A stretch of 64,000 nt of DNA from Sphingomonas sp. G-3-2-10 (GCF_012927115.1 NZ_JABBFY010000001.1:3100001-3164000), one strand, 5' to 3'; counted from the stretch's first letter, positions 44,238-53,152 are shown. The notes: generated by a model not told the origin, from the letters alone. A program made the numbers and translations.

Positions 44238-47021
44238 TTAGTGCGCCGCGCCCCAGCTGGAACCCACACCGATCTCGACGCCCAGCGGCACGCTGAGCTT
44301 CACCGCCGGTTCGGCAGCGGTCGCCATCACGCGTTCGATCACGGGCCTGGCGGCTTCGACATCGCCTTCGGGCAGTTCGAACACCAGTTCGTCATGCACC
44401 TGAAGCAGCATCCGCACGTTCGGCAGCCCGGCTTCGGCCAGCGCGGGCCCCATCCGCGCCATCGCGCGCTTGATGATGTCGGCGCTGGTGCCCTGGATCG
44501 GCGCGTTGATCGCGGCGCGCTCGGCCCCCTGACGGACATGCTGGATCGGCGCCTTGATCTGCGGGAACCAGGTCTTGCGGCCGAACAGGGTCGTGGTGTG
44601 GCCGCGCTGGCGGGCCCCCTCCAGCGTCTCGTTGATATAGGCCGAGATGCCGGGGAAGCGCTCGAAATAGCGCGAGATCATCGCCTGCGCTTCGTCGGCG
44701 TCGATTTCCAGCCGGCTCGCCAGACCCCAGCGCGAGATGCCGTAGAGGATCGCGAAGTTGATCGTCTTCGCCCGCCCGCGAGTATCGCGATTGACCTCGC
44801 CGAACAGCTCGTTGGCGGTCGCGGCGTGAATGTCCTCGCCGCGCAGGAACGCTTCGCGCAACTGGGGCACGTCGGCCATATGCGCCGCCAGCCGCAGCTC
44901 GATCTGCGAATAGTCGGCCGCGAGGATGACGTTGCCCGGCTCCGCCACGAACGCGTCGCGAATCTGGCGGCCGATCTCGGTGCGGATCGGGATGTTCTGG
45001 AGGTTGGGATCCGTCGAACTCAGCCGCCCGGTCTGCGCGCCGGTCAGCGAGTAGCTGGTATGCACCCGCCCGGTGTCGCGGTCGATCTGCGCCTGCAGCG
45101 CGTCGGTATAGGTGGACTTCAGCTTCGACAGCTGGCGCCATTCGAGGACGAGGCCGGCGATGGCGACACCCTCGGCCTTCATCTTCTCCAGCACGGTGAC
45201 GTCGGTGGAATAGGCGCCGGACTTGCCCTTCTTGCCCCCCTTGAGGCCCATCTTGTCGAACAGGATCGCGCCAAGCTGCTGGGTCGATCCGATCTGGAAG
45301 GGCTGGCCCGCCTCGGCCTGAATCTCTTCCTCCAGGCGTGCCATCTCCTGCGCGAAGCGGCTCGACAGCAGCGACAGCTGATCGCGGTCGACCTTGATCC
45401 CCGCGCGCTCCATCGCCGCGACCACCGGGATCAGCGGCCGGTCGACCATCTCATAGACGCGCGTCGCGCCCTCATAGGCCAGCCGCGGCTTGAACCGGGT
45501 CCACAGCCGCCAGGTGACGTCGGCATCCTCGCCGCCATATTGGGTGGCCGCGTCGAGCGGCACCTGCGCGAAGCTGATCGCTTTCTTGCCGGTCCCGGTC
45601 ACATCCTTGAATGCGATGCAGCTATGTTCGAGCACCGCATGCGCGACTTCGTCCATCCCGTGCCCGGCGAGCGACTGGCCCGCGTCGAGATCGAAGCTCA
45701 TCACCATCGTGTCGTCGATCGGCGTCACGTCGAGGCCGTGGCGGATCAGCACGTTGATGTCATATTTGATGTTGTGCCCGATCTTGAGCACGCTCGGATC
45801 GGTCAGCAGCGGGCGGAGCAGCCGCACCACATCGTTCAGCGGCAGCTGCGGCGGCGCCTCGGCGAACATGTCGTCGCCGCTCTTGTGGCCGATGGGGATG
45901 TAGCAGGCCCGACCGGGCTTGGTCGCGAGGCAGATGCCGACCAGCGCCGCGTTCATGGCATCGAGCGAATCGGTCTCGGTATCGATCGCGATGGTGCCGC
46001 TGGCACGGCTCTCGGCGATCCATGCCTCCAGCCGCTCGATGCTGGTCACCGTTTCATAGGCATTGCAGTCGATCGGGGGCAGCTCGACGAAGTTCGGCGC
46101 GTCCGACGCGGAAAGCGCCACCGCAGCCGCGACCGGATCGGCGGTCTCACGCCCCGGTGCATGTGCGGCCATGCGCGACAGCAGCGTCTTGAACCCCTGA
46201 TCCTCGAGGAAAGCCCGCAGCGGTTCGGGCGGGATGCCGTCGAGTTTCAGCTCGTCGAGCGTCATCGGCACGGCGGTGTCGGTATGGAGCGCGACCAGCT
46301 TGCGCGAAAGCAACGCCATGTCGCGATGCTCGATCAGATTGTCGCGCATCTTGCTCGGCTTCATCCCCGGCGCGGCTTCGAGCACCGCGTCGAGATTGCC
46401 GAACTCGCCGATCAGCTTGGCGGCGGTCTTGGGGCCGATGCCGGGCACGCCGGGGACGTTATCGACCGTATCGCCCATCAGCGCGAGGACGTCGCCCAAT
46501 TGCTCGGGCTGCACCCCGAACTTGGCCTCGACATATTCCGGCCCGCGCCGCTCATTCTTCATCGTGTCGAGCATGTCGACGCCGGGCTGGATCAGCTGGG
46601 CCAGATCCTTGTCCGAACTGACGATGGTGACGCTCCATCCAGCCTCGACCGCGCGGCAGGTGTAAGTCGCGATGATATCGTCCGCTTCGAACCCCTCCTC
46701 CTCGATGCACGGCAGCGAGAAGGCGCGGGTCGCCTCGCGGATCAGCGGGAATTGCGGGATCAGGTCTTCCGGGGGCGGCGGGCGCTGCGCCTTGTACTTG
46801 TCGTAGAGATCGTTGCGGAAGGTGTGCGATCCCTTGTCGAGCACCACCGCAAGGTGAGTCGGTCCTTCCGCCTTGTCGAGCGCGTCGGCCAGCTTCCACA
46901 GCATCGCGGTATAGCCATAGACTGCACCCGCCGGGGTGCCATGCCGGTTCGTCAGCGGGGGCAGCTGATGATAGGCGCGGAAGATATAGCCGGAGCCGTC
47001 GACGAGATAGAGATGTGGCAT
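44238..47021 (-). CDS. polA: DNA polymerase I
   Basis: A 927-residue family A polymerase with all three domains. The N-terminal 5' nuclease (residues 1 to about 290) begins HLYLVDGSGYIFRAYH. The proofreading domain keeps its acidic residues: IDTETDS (about 345), KIGHNIKYD and YGGEDADVT. The polymerase domain has DYSQIELRL (about 700) and the late QVHDELVFE motif. ATG 47021 was chosen because translation upstream of it lacks conservation. It functions in Okazaki-fragment maturation and excision repair. Confidence 0.96.
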   Translation of the reverse strand: MPHLYLVDGSGYIFRAYHQLPPLTNRHGTPAGAVYGYTAMLWKLADALDKAEGPTHLAVVLDKGSHTFRNDLYDKYKAQRPPPPEDLIPQFPLIREATRAFSLPCIEEEGFEADDIIATYTCRAVEAGWSVTIVSSDKDLAQLIQPGVDMLDTMKNERRGPEYVEAKFGVQPEQLGDVLALMGDTVDNVPGVPGIGPKTAAKLIGEFGNLDAVLEAAPGMKPSKMRDNLIEHRDMALLSRKLVALHTDTAVPMTLDELKLDGIPPEPLRAFLEDQGFKTLLSRMAAHAPGRETADPVAAAVALSASDAPNFVELPPIDCNAYETVTSIERLEAWIAESRASGTIAIDTETDSLDAMNAALVGICLATKPGRACYIPIGHKSGDDMFAEAPPQLPLNDVVRLLRPLLTDPSVLKIGHNIKYDINVLIRHGLDVTPIDDTMVMSFDLDAGQSLAGHGMDEVAHAVLEHSCIAFKDVTGTGKKAISFAQVPLDAATQYGGEDADVTWRLWTRFKPRLAYEGATRVYEMVDRPLIPVVAAMERAGIKVDRDQLSLLSSRFAQEMARLEEEIQAEAGQPFQIGSTQQLGAILFDKMGLKGGKKGKSGAYSTDVTVLEKMKAEGVAIAGLVLEWRQLSKLKSTYTDALQAQIDRDTGRVHTSYSLTGAQTGRLSSTDPNLQNIPIRTEIGRQIRDAFVAEPGNVILAADYSQIELRLAAHMADVPQLREAFLRGEDIHAATANELFGEVNRDTRGRAKTINFAILYGISRWGLASRLEIDADEAQAMISRYFERFPGISAYINETLEGARQRGHTTTLFGRKTWFPQIKAPIQHVRQGAERAAINAPIQGTSADIIKRAMARMGPALAEAGLPNVRMLLQVHDELVFELPEGDVEAARPVIERVMATAAEPAVKLSVPLGVEIGVGSSWGAAH

Positions 47022-47078
47022 CGGCGAGGGGATAGCCGAGCCGGGGGACGGAACAAAGCCCCCCGGCACAGGCGGTCT

Positions 47079-47696
47079 TCAGGCCATCACGACATTCTGG
47101 AGCGAGAAGGTGAACGGCGTCGCGGTCGGGCCGGCACCGCCGCCGGACATGACGATATCGGCGCTGGCGATGCCGAGCAGCGAAATCTCGGTATTGATCT
47201 CGGACAGGATCGCCGAATTCATCACCTCGCCTTGCACCACCTGCGACGCGACGCCGATCCAGATCGTCGGCTTGAACTGAAACGCCGCCGTCTGGCCAGG
47301 CGCGACGCTGGGCTTGGTCGCAAGCAACCTGCCCATCTTGTAGATGCCGGCGCTGACCGATCCTTGCGGCAGCGCATTGAGCACCTGCACCTCGTTCTGG
47401 GACGTCGCCGCGCCGGAAGCCTTCAGCACATCGCCCGCGGCCGTCATGCCCACCGAAAAGGCCTGGCCGTGCGCCGCGGGCAGCTGGGGCGTGTAATTGC
47501 CCCAGCTGTCGCTCGATCCGACCTGCATCGACATCGGGAAGACGAACGGATGATTCTCGTTCTGGCCGCAATTCTGGATGACGTGCCACGCCACGGCGAG
47601 TTCGCCATAATTCGCCGCGACATTCTTCTGGAAGATTACGATCTGCGAATTGTTGGCGTCGTTCGAATTGTTGATGAAGTTGAGCTGGATATCCAT
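47079..47696 (-). CDS. Unknown 205-residue cytoplasmic protein
   Basis: A protein beginning MDIQLNFINNSNDANNSQIV with no signal peptide or membrane helix. It is rich in Asn, Gln and Ser and low in Arg/Lys, with predicted short beta strands throughout (IVIFQKNVA, AAFQFKPTIWIGVA, TPFTFSLQNVVM), so a beta-sandwich is likely. GGAGAGGAC precedes the ATG. I recognise the N-terminal pattern as recurring in uncharacterised bacterial proteins but cannot name a family. It lies between polA and the 2OG oxygenase, on the same strand as both. Confidence 0.75.
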   Translation of the reverse strand: MDIQLNFINNSNDANNSQIVIFQKNVAANYGELAVAWHVIQNCGQNENHPFVFPMSMQVGSSDSWGNYTPQLPAAHGQAFSVGMTAAGDVLKASGAATSQNEVQVLNALPQGSVSAGIYKMGRLLATKPSVAPGQTAAFQFKPTIWIGVASQVVQGEVMNSAILSEINTEISLLGIASADIVMSGGGAGPTATPFTFSLQNVVMA

Positions 47697-47772
47697 GTCC
47701 GTCCTCTCCGCCGGTTTGCCGCGATGCTAGGCGCATGGCGGGCTGAATCCAGATCATTGCGGACTCGAATCA

Positions 47773-48465
47773 TTAGGCGTCGTGAAGGATGATTCCCAGC
47801 GAGTGGCGGCTTCCGGAGCGGATCGTGCCGACGCCGTGGCGCATCGCGGTGCGATAATAGCCACGCGTCCCGCGCACCGGACGCTGGTTGACCGCGAAGA
47901 TCACCGCATCTCCCTGGCTAAGCGGTACCACCTCGGCGCGCGACTGCATTCGCGGGCGCTGTTCGGTCAGCACGAAATCGCCCCCGGTGAAATCCTCGCC
48001 CGGCCGCGACAGCAGGACCGCCATCTGGAACGGGAAGACATGCTCGCCATAAAGGTCGCGGTGGAGGCAGTTATAGTCTCCGGCGCCATAGCGCAGCAGC
48101 AGCGGCGTCGGCCGCGACTGCCCGTCGGCGCGGCATTGTCCGAGAAAATCGGCATGACGTTCCGGAAAGCGCCGGTCGATGCCCATCCGGGCGTTCCAGC
48201 CATTCGCCACCGGCACCAGCCGCGAATAGAGCGCTTCGCGCAGCCGCTGCACCGGATCGGGCAGCGGATAGGCGAAATAGCGATATTCGCCGCGCCCGAA
48301 GCCGTGCCGCGCCATCACCACATGGCTGCGAAACTGTCCGGGCGAATCGTAGCGCGCGGCCATATCCGTGCAGGCGGCGGCATCGAGCAGGCGAGGCAGC
48401 ACCGCATGGCCGGAAGCGTCGAGGTCCCGCGCAACGGCGGTCCAGTCATGGCGATCGAAGGTCAT
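47773..48465 (-). CDS. 2OG-Fe(II) oxygenase (PF09859-like)
   Basis: A 230-residue dioxygenase. The Fe(II) facial triad is His135-x-Asp137 (NCLHRDLYG) and His210 (RHGV), with Arg220 (SRHSLG) as the 2-oxoglutarate anchor. Other conserved blocks are FGRGEYRYF, RPTPLLLRY, and LTEQRPRMQSR. This matches PF09859, annotated as oxygenases acting on damaged nucleic acid (AlkB-like chemistry), though direct biochemical proof for the family is limited. ATG 48465 starts the conserved part. It is divergent from the 226-residue/VirD4-like operon, with 128 bp between starts. Confidence 0.88.
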   Translation of the reverse strand: MTFDRHDWTAVARDLDASGHAVLPRLLDAAACTDMAARYDSPGQFRSHVVMARHGFGRGEYRYFAYPLPDPVQRLREALYSRLVPVANGWNARMGIDRRFPERHADFLGQCRADGQSRPTPLLLRYGAGDYNCLHRDLYGEHVFPFQMAVLLSRPGEDFTGGDFVLTEQRPRMQSRAEVVPLSQGDAVIFAVNQRPVRGTRGYYRTAMRHGVGTIRSGSRHSLGIILHDA

Positions 48466-48560
48466 GCCGACGCAATGCGGCCCCGGGCCCGCCGCCGCAT
48501 CCCGCCGCTTGCGCCCGAACCGGGAATCGTTGCGCAACCGTCCCGGACTTCCTAACTTCA

Positions 48561-48580
48561 CCCTGCAAGACGTTGCAGGG
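48561..48580. promoter_or_regulatory. Hairpin/operator directly before the ribosome binding site of the VirD4-like operon
   Basis: CCCTGCAA (48561-48568) and TTGCAGGG (48573-48580) form a perfect 8-bp inverted repeat with a 4-nt loop. It touches the AGGGG Shine-Dalgarno of the gene at 48594. It could be a repressor site or an mRNA stem affecting translation start. Confidence 0.6.
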
Positions 48581-48593
48581 AGGGGTTTTGGCC

Positions 48594-49274
48594 ATGAACA
48601 TTCCCGCATGGTGCGGTCCGCCGGTCTTCGGCGGCGACTGGATCGAACTCGAAGGCGCCGAGGCGCTGACCCTGGCCTATGAGATCGGCGCGGCGACCGG
48701 CGGACGGGACGATCTGACCACCGACGCGCGGATCGAGCGGCTGCGGGTGCGCGACATCGCCTGCTATCCCGGCGCGATGCTGATCGAGGCGCAGGCCCTG
48801 GTGGGCGAGCGGCGCGGCCTTTCCAACCATCTCTACGGCCGCTGGGGTCTGGTGACGCTCGACGGGGCCAGCGCGGTGCTCCACAGCCTCAACGAGACCG
48901 AAGGCACGCTGTCGCTCGAGACCGAAGCGCAGGTGCGCGACTATCAGCTGCTGTTCTGCAATACCGTGCGCGGCGGCGACGGCCGGTTCCAGATCGCGAC
49001 CATGCCCGAGCCGCTGCCCTGGCTGCCCGGCGCGACGCCCGACGATGCGGTGCTCGCCACCATCTCGCACCCGATCAGGCTCAGCCGCAACGCCGAAGGC
49101 GGGTGGAAGAGCGAAGCGCCCGTCCTCTACGGCACGACCCTGTTCTACGCGAAGTTCCAGATCGCGCCGAACGGCATGATGGAGATGGTCGACGACGAGC
49201 CGGTCGATCAGGTCGAGGTCCTGCCCGAGGACTGGGGCACGCCCTACCGCTTTCCGGCGGGAGGCACGCAATGA
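48594..49274 (+). CDS. Unknown 226-residue protein coupled to a VirD4-like ATPase
   Basis: A soluble protein without signal peptide or membrane segment. Its segments VRDIACYPGAMLIEAQALV, WGLVTLDGASAVLHSLNET and the C-terminal EDWGTPYRFP look like a mixed alpha/beta fold; no known catalytic motif was found. Start ATG 48594 has a good AGGGG. The stop overlaps the VirD4-like start (ATGA, 49271-49274), so the products are probably made in fixed ratio and may form a complex. Possible adaptor or substrate-binding partner of the ATPase; that role is inference. Confidence 0.8.
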   Translation: MNIPAWCGPPVFGGDWIELEGAEALTLAYEIGAATGGRDDLTTDARIERLRVRDIACYPGAMLIEAQALVGERRGLSNHLYGRWGLVTLDGASAVLHSLNETEGTLSLETEAQVRDYQLLFCNTVRGGDGRFQIATMPEPLPWLPGATPDDAVLATISHPIRLSRNAEGGWKSEAPVLYGTTLFYAKFQIAPNGMMEMVDDEPVDQVEVLPEDWGTPYRFPAGGTQ

Positions 49275-50881
49275 GCGCGAAGCTTCCCTTCGGCAGCAGC
49301 GCCAGCGACGATCGCACGATCCGCCTGCCCGACGCGGTGGCCGAGCCCGGCCTGCTCGTCGCCTGGTCGCTGGAACGCAATCATCGCGAGCCGCGCGTCG
49401 GCTTCGGCTATGGCAGCCCGCTTCCCAATGCCGGCGCCGGCTTCCTCGATCCGATCCTGCTCGACGGCGAGGGGCATCTGATCACCTTCGCCCCGACCGG
49501 ACAGGGCAAGGGCCGCAGCTGCATCATCCCCGCGCTGCTGCGCCATGACGGCCCGGTGATCGTGATCGATCCCAAGGGCGAGAATGTCCAGGTCACCGCC
49601 CGGCGGCGGCGCGAACTGGGCCAGCAGGTCGTCGTGCTCGATCCGATGTGCGTCGCTTCGGATGGCGCCGGGCGGTTCAACCCGCTCGACCTGATCGACG
49701 GCGAAAGCGTCGACGGCGTCGATCTGGCGGCGATGTTCGCTTCGGCGATGATCGACGGCAAGGACGATCCCGAGAATACCTATTGGTATCAGCGCGGCCA
49801 GCAATTGCTGATCGGCGTGATCCTGCACGTCGTGACCACCGCGCCGCGCGAGGCGCGCAACTTCGCCGCCGTGCGCGAGGCGCTGGCGAAGCTGGTGTCC
49901 GAAGCCGGCGAACCCTTCGCCATCCCCGGATCGATGCGCCACGATCTGGAGAATTCGCCCCATCCCGAAGCGCGGATGGCCGCGACGATCCTCGGCATCG
50001 GCGTCCAGCAGGGCCTCGGCTCGATCCTCTCGATGGCGCAGGACGGCATCGATTTCCTGCGCGGGCCGCAGGTGGCCGAAGCGACCGCATCGAGCGATTT
50101 CGACATCGACGCGGTAACGCGCGGCGATCCGCTGTCCATCTATCTCGTCCTGCCGCCGCACATGATGGAGAGTCATGGCCGGCTGCTGCGGCTATGGGTG
50201 ATGGCGCTGATCTCGCTGATCACCCGGCGCCGCGCGCGGCCGGCGCGGCCCACCCTGTTCCTGCTGGACGAAGCCGCCCAGCTCGGCACGCTGGCCCAGC
50301 TTCGCCAGGCGGTGACGCTGCTGCGCGGCTATGGAGTGCAGACCTGGAGCTTCTGGCAGGACGTCAGCCAGCTCCAGCTGCTCTACCCGCGCGACTGGGA
50401 GACGATGCTCAACAATTGCGAGGTCGTCCAATGCTTCGGCGCGCTCAACATGCGCGCCGCCGGGACGATGGCGGAAATCACCGGCTATGGCCTGCCCGGA
50501 GCGGTGCTCGACCTGACCGACGACGAGATGCTGCTGCAGATCGCGGGCGAGCAGGTGGTGGTCGCGCGCAAACCCGACTATCTCAACGATCCGGCGTTCC
50601 GCGGCGCCTTCGATACCAATCCGTTCCACGACAAGGCGCGGCCGGTGCTGCCGCCGCCCAGTCCGCGCATCAAGCTGTTCGAGCGCCTGCCCGATGGCAC
50701 GCCCAGCCGCCCCGAAGCCCAGCTCGCGACGAGCGCACCGGAGGAAACGCCGCTGCCGCCGTTCGAGAATTTCTTCACCAACCCGCCCAAGCGCCGCGAG
50801 CGGCGCAACGGCGCGCTCGACGATCTGGCCCGGCGCGTGAGCGGCACGCCCGGCAAGGGAGATCACGACGCCAAGCCCTGA
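49271..50881 (+). CDS. Orphan TraG/VirD4-like coupling ATPase without membrane domain
   Basis: A 536-residue ATPase of the type IV secretion coupling-protein family. It has Walker A APTGQGKGRS (residues 74-83), IVIDPKGEN (97-105), Walker B LFLLDEAAQLG (329-339) and the WSFWQDVSQL sensor-like motif. The usual two N-terminal membrane helices are absent, so it should be soluble or membrane-peripheral. No relaxase, VirB or transfer genes surround it. The Walker A Lys-Gly-Arg-Ser ending is slightly unusual. The C-terminal 60 residues are Pro-rich and basic. It is coupled to the unknown 226-residue protein. Confidence 0.9.
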   Translation: MSAKLPFGSSASDDRTIRLPDAVAEPGLLVAWSLERNHREPRVGFGYGSPLPNAGAGFLDPILLDGEGHLITFAPTGQGKGRSCIIPALLRHDGPVIVIDPKGENVQVTARRRRELGQQVVVLDPMCVASDGAGRFNPLDLIDGESVDGVDLAAMFASAMIDGKDDPENTYWYQRGQQLLIGVILHVVTTAPREARNFAAVREALAKLVSEAGEPFAIPGSMRHDLENSPHPEARMAATILGIGVQQGLGSILSMAQDGIDFLRGPQVAEATASSDFDIDAVTRGDPLSIYLVLPPHMMESHGRLLRLWVMALISLITRRRARPARPTLFLLDEAAQLGTLAQLRQAVTLLRGYGVQTWSFWQDVSQLQLLYPRDWETMLNNCEVVQCFGALNMRAAGTMAEITGYGLPGAVLDLTDDEMLLQIAGEQVVVARKPDYLNDPAFRGAFDTNPFHDKARPVLPPPSPRIKLFERLPDGTPSRPEAQLATSAPEETPLPPFENFFTNPPKRRERRNGALDDLARRVSGTPGKGDHDAKP

Positions 50882-50896
50882 CGGGCCGCGAAACGG

Positions 50897-52156
50897 TCAG
50901 CGGTGGTTGGCGACCACGGCGGCGACCACTGCCTGCATCAGCTCCTGCCGTTCCTTGATCGGACGCGGTGTGTCGCCGATCATCACCGCGACGGCATAGG
51001 AACGGCCGTCGGGCGCGACGAGGATGCCGACATCGTTATAGCCGGCGGTGCGCCCCCGCAGATCCTGCCCGGTGCCGGTCTTGTGGCCGAACTGCCAGCC
51101 CGGCGGCACCGCGCCGCGCAGGCGCTGCTTGCCGGTGTGCGAACTCTGCATCGTGGTGATCAGCCAGGCCGTCGAAGCGGGCGACAGCAGTTCGCCGCGA
51201 TGCAGCCGCGCCAGCGCGCCGGCGATCGCATTGGGCGCCGCGCCGTCGGGCGGATCGGACACATAGGTTTCGAATGCCGCCAGCCGGACGCCGGGCGCCA
51301 GCTGGGCGCGCGCCTGGGCAAAAGCGTTGCCGCGCGAATATTCGGGCTTCCACTGGAGACCGGCGGTCGCCGCCTGCAGCAATTTCTCGCCCGGACCGAA
51401 GCGGATCGCGCCAAGCTGCTTGCGCGCGATGAAGTCGCGCACCGCCTGCGGACCGCCGACCAGCCGGAGCAGCTTGTCGTTGCAGGTATTGTCGCTCATC
51501 GTCATCGCGCGGCGCATGATCTCGCCCACGGTGGCGGTATAGCCCACGCCATCCTTCACCAGCGACGCCACCGGCTGGTGGAACACGGTGAAATCGGCTT
51601 CGGTGATGGTGATCGGATCGTCGAGACGGATGCGGCCCTGGTCGATCGCGTCGAGCACGGTCATCGTCACCCACAGCTTGCTCACGCTCTGCTGGGGCAG
51701 CTTGAGATCGCCGTTCGCGGCGACGGTCCAGCCATCGTCGATGCTCATCACCGACACGCCGACGGTGCCGCTGAAATTCTTCGTCAGCGATTCGATGATG
51801 CTGACCAGCGCATCGGGCGCAGGCGCGGTCGGCGCGCGCTTCACCACCGGCGCTTCGGAAACCGTCGAGGCCATTGCGGGGGGAACCAGCAGCGAGGTGC
51901 GCGAGCCGTCATGCACCGCGCAACCCATCAGCATCGCCGGGCCCAGTCCGCCGAGCGTCACCGCGCGCTGCACCCGCGTGAAGGGCGGTTGCGCCATCCA
52001 CCAGCGGCCAAACTCGTACCGCATCTTGGCGGCCTCAAGCACCGCATGTTCTTTCATGTTCGCGAGTCGCGAAAAATTCGTCACGTTATCCGCCCCTTGC
52101 CCCGCATTCGACCATGCGGCGATCGGACTCGGTACAAAAGTCCGCAATTGCCGCAT
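50897..52156 (-). CDS. Class A beta-lactamase-like serine hydrolase
   Basis: A 419-residue protein of the beta-lactamase/PBP fold. SVSK (Ser157, Lys160), SDN (221-223) and KTGT (359-362) are all present. The Omega-loop is unusual: the candidate base Glu296 is in FETYVSDP rather than ExxLN, and the SDN-to-Glu distance is about 75 residues versus 36 in TEM. A Cys in AMLMGC (about residue 79) gives a lipobox-like site, but it is far from the start. ATG 52156 (GGGGGAA upstream) is chosen; ATG 52057 or 52024 would shorten the N-terminus. Beta-lactam hydrolysis is not assured. Confidence 0.8.
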   Translation of the reverse strand: MRQLRTFVPSPIAAWSNAGQGADNVTNFSRLANMKEHAVLEAAKMRYEFGRWWMAQPPFTRVQRAVTLGGLGPAMLMGCAVHDGSRTSLLVPPAMASTVSEAPVVKRAPTAPAPDALVSIIESLTKNFSGTVGVSVMSIDDGWTVAANGDLKLPQQSVSKLWVTMTVLDAIDQGRIRLDDPITITEADFTVFHQPVASLVKDGVGYTATVGEIMRRAMTMSDNTCNDKLLRLVGGPQAVRDFIARKQLGAIRFGPGEKLLQAATAGLQWKPEYSRGNAFAQARAQLAPGVRLAAFETYVSDPPDGAAPNAIAGALARLHRGELLSPASTAWLITTMQSSHTGKQRLRGAVPPGWQFGHKTGTGQDLRGRTAGYNDVGILVAPDGRSYAVAVMIGDTPRPIKERQELMQAVVAAVVANHR

Positions 52157-52268
52157 TGCGACGATTCCCCCTTTTGTAGCGATGAAGCGTGAACGCAGCG
52201 GAAATGCCAAGCACCGGATTTCCCCTCATGCTATCGTTTCGGGACAATTCCGGGGAGTAAACGCTTCG

Positions 52269-52742
52269 ATGCCCGCACTTGTTCTCGCCTTGCTCGCGGT
52301 TCCCGCGATCCACGCGCCGGCGCCCGCCTTCGCTGCCCGCGACGAAGCCTCGGTCCGCGCCTTCCTCCTGTCGATCTACAGGCAATATGAGAACAAGGAC
52401 GGCAACGGCGTCTCGCTCGCCCGGCCCGAACGCTATTACGAACCCGTGCTGGCCCGCGCGATAAGGAGCGACGCCGAGGAAGCCGAGAAGCGCGGCGACA
52501 TCCAGAAGATGGACGCCGATCCCTTCTGCTATTGTCAGGATTTCATCGGGCTAAGGGCGGCACGCGTTCATGACGTGACGATCACCGGCGATCGCGCCAC
52601 CGCATCGGTCACCTTCGATTTCGGCGGGGACGAGATGACGATCGGCTATACGCTCGTCTGGACCGGCCAGGGCTGGCGGATCTTCGACCAGCGCTATCCC
52701 GAAGGCGGATCGACCCGGGCGATGTATTTCCCGCGACGTTAA
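52269..52742 (+). CDS. DUF3828-like exported protein
   Basis: A 157-residue protein with a signal peptide (MPALVLALLAVPAIHAPAPAFA). The mature part has an N-terminal helix (EASVRAFLLSIYRQYENKDG), a CYCQDF segment with two Cys, and a C-terminal strand pair with TLVWTGQGWRIFD, a layout typical of the DUF3828/NTF2-like fold. Its stop shares TTAA (52739-52742) with the convergent DUF6326 gene. Function unknown. Confidence 0.75.
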   Translation: MPALVLALLAVPAIHAPAPAFAARDEASVRAFLLSIYRQYENKDGNGVSLARPERYYEPVLARAIRSDAEEAEKRGDIQKMDADPFCYCQDFIGLRAARVHDVTITGDRATASVTFDFGGDEMTIGYTLVWTGQGWRIFDQRYPEGGSTRAMYFPRR

Positions 52743-53152
52743 TCCGCCGTCTTCGGCCAGCTCGCCGCAACCCACACCACGCCCAGCGTCAGCATCACTT
52801 CGATCACGCCGAGCGTGACATAGAAGGGCTGCGCACCCTGCATGGTCAGCAGCATGATCCCGGTATAGGCCAGCCCGAACAGGATATTGAGCCATCGCGA
52901 GAAGAAGGGCGGCAGCAGCAGCGACAGCGCGACCATCAGCGCCGGGATCGCCATCAGGATCGATACGCCGACCAGCACCCCCGGCGTCGCTTCGCCCAGC
53001 GGGCCGATATTCCCCGCATTCATCGCCATCAGCTTGCCCGGGCGAAACAGCCCGAAAAAGTCGCCATAGACGTAGCAGAACATCGTCGCCGCCCACAGCG
53101 CCGACAGTTTCAGCTTTGCCGGTGGCCTGAAATCCTCGAGCTTGCCCGCCAT
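52739..53152 (-). CDS. DUF6326 family membrane protein
   Basis: A 137-residue protein with four predicted membrane helices. The pattern KLSALWAATMFCYVYGDFFGLFRPGK near the N-terminus and ALMVALSLLLPPFFSRWLNI is characteristic of DUF6326. Role unknown. ATG 53152 is preceded by GGGGAGG. An operator-like repeat identical in half-sites to the one before the DUF2807 lipoprotein gene lies 17 bp upstream, so the two genes may answer to the same regulator. Confidence 0.85.
   Translation of the reverse strand: MAGKLEDFRPPAKLKLSALWAATMFCYVYGDFFGLFRPGKLMAMNAGNIGPLGEATPGVLVGVSILMAIPALMVALSLLLPPFFSRWLNILFGLAYTGIMLLTMQGAQPFYVTLGVIEVMLTLGVVWVAASWPKTAD

Noticed and set aside
43752..47792. A 1,346-residue open frame opposite polA
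   Set aside because: It is a GC-driven shadow; polA on the other strand is complete with all catalytic motifs.
49271..50881. The VirD4-like gene as proof of an integrative conjugative element
   Set aside because: No integrase, relaxase, mating-pair genes, att repeats or tRNA target were found, and base composition matches the surroundings.
52739..52742. Shared TTAA and CTAG stop overlaps (also 32549-32552) as regulatory signals
   Set aside because: Four-base palindromic stop overlaps between convergent genes are a simple result of tight packing.
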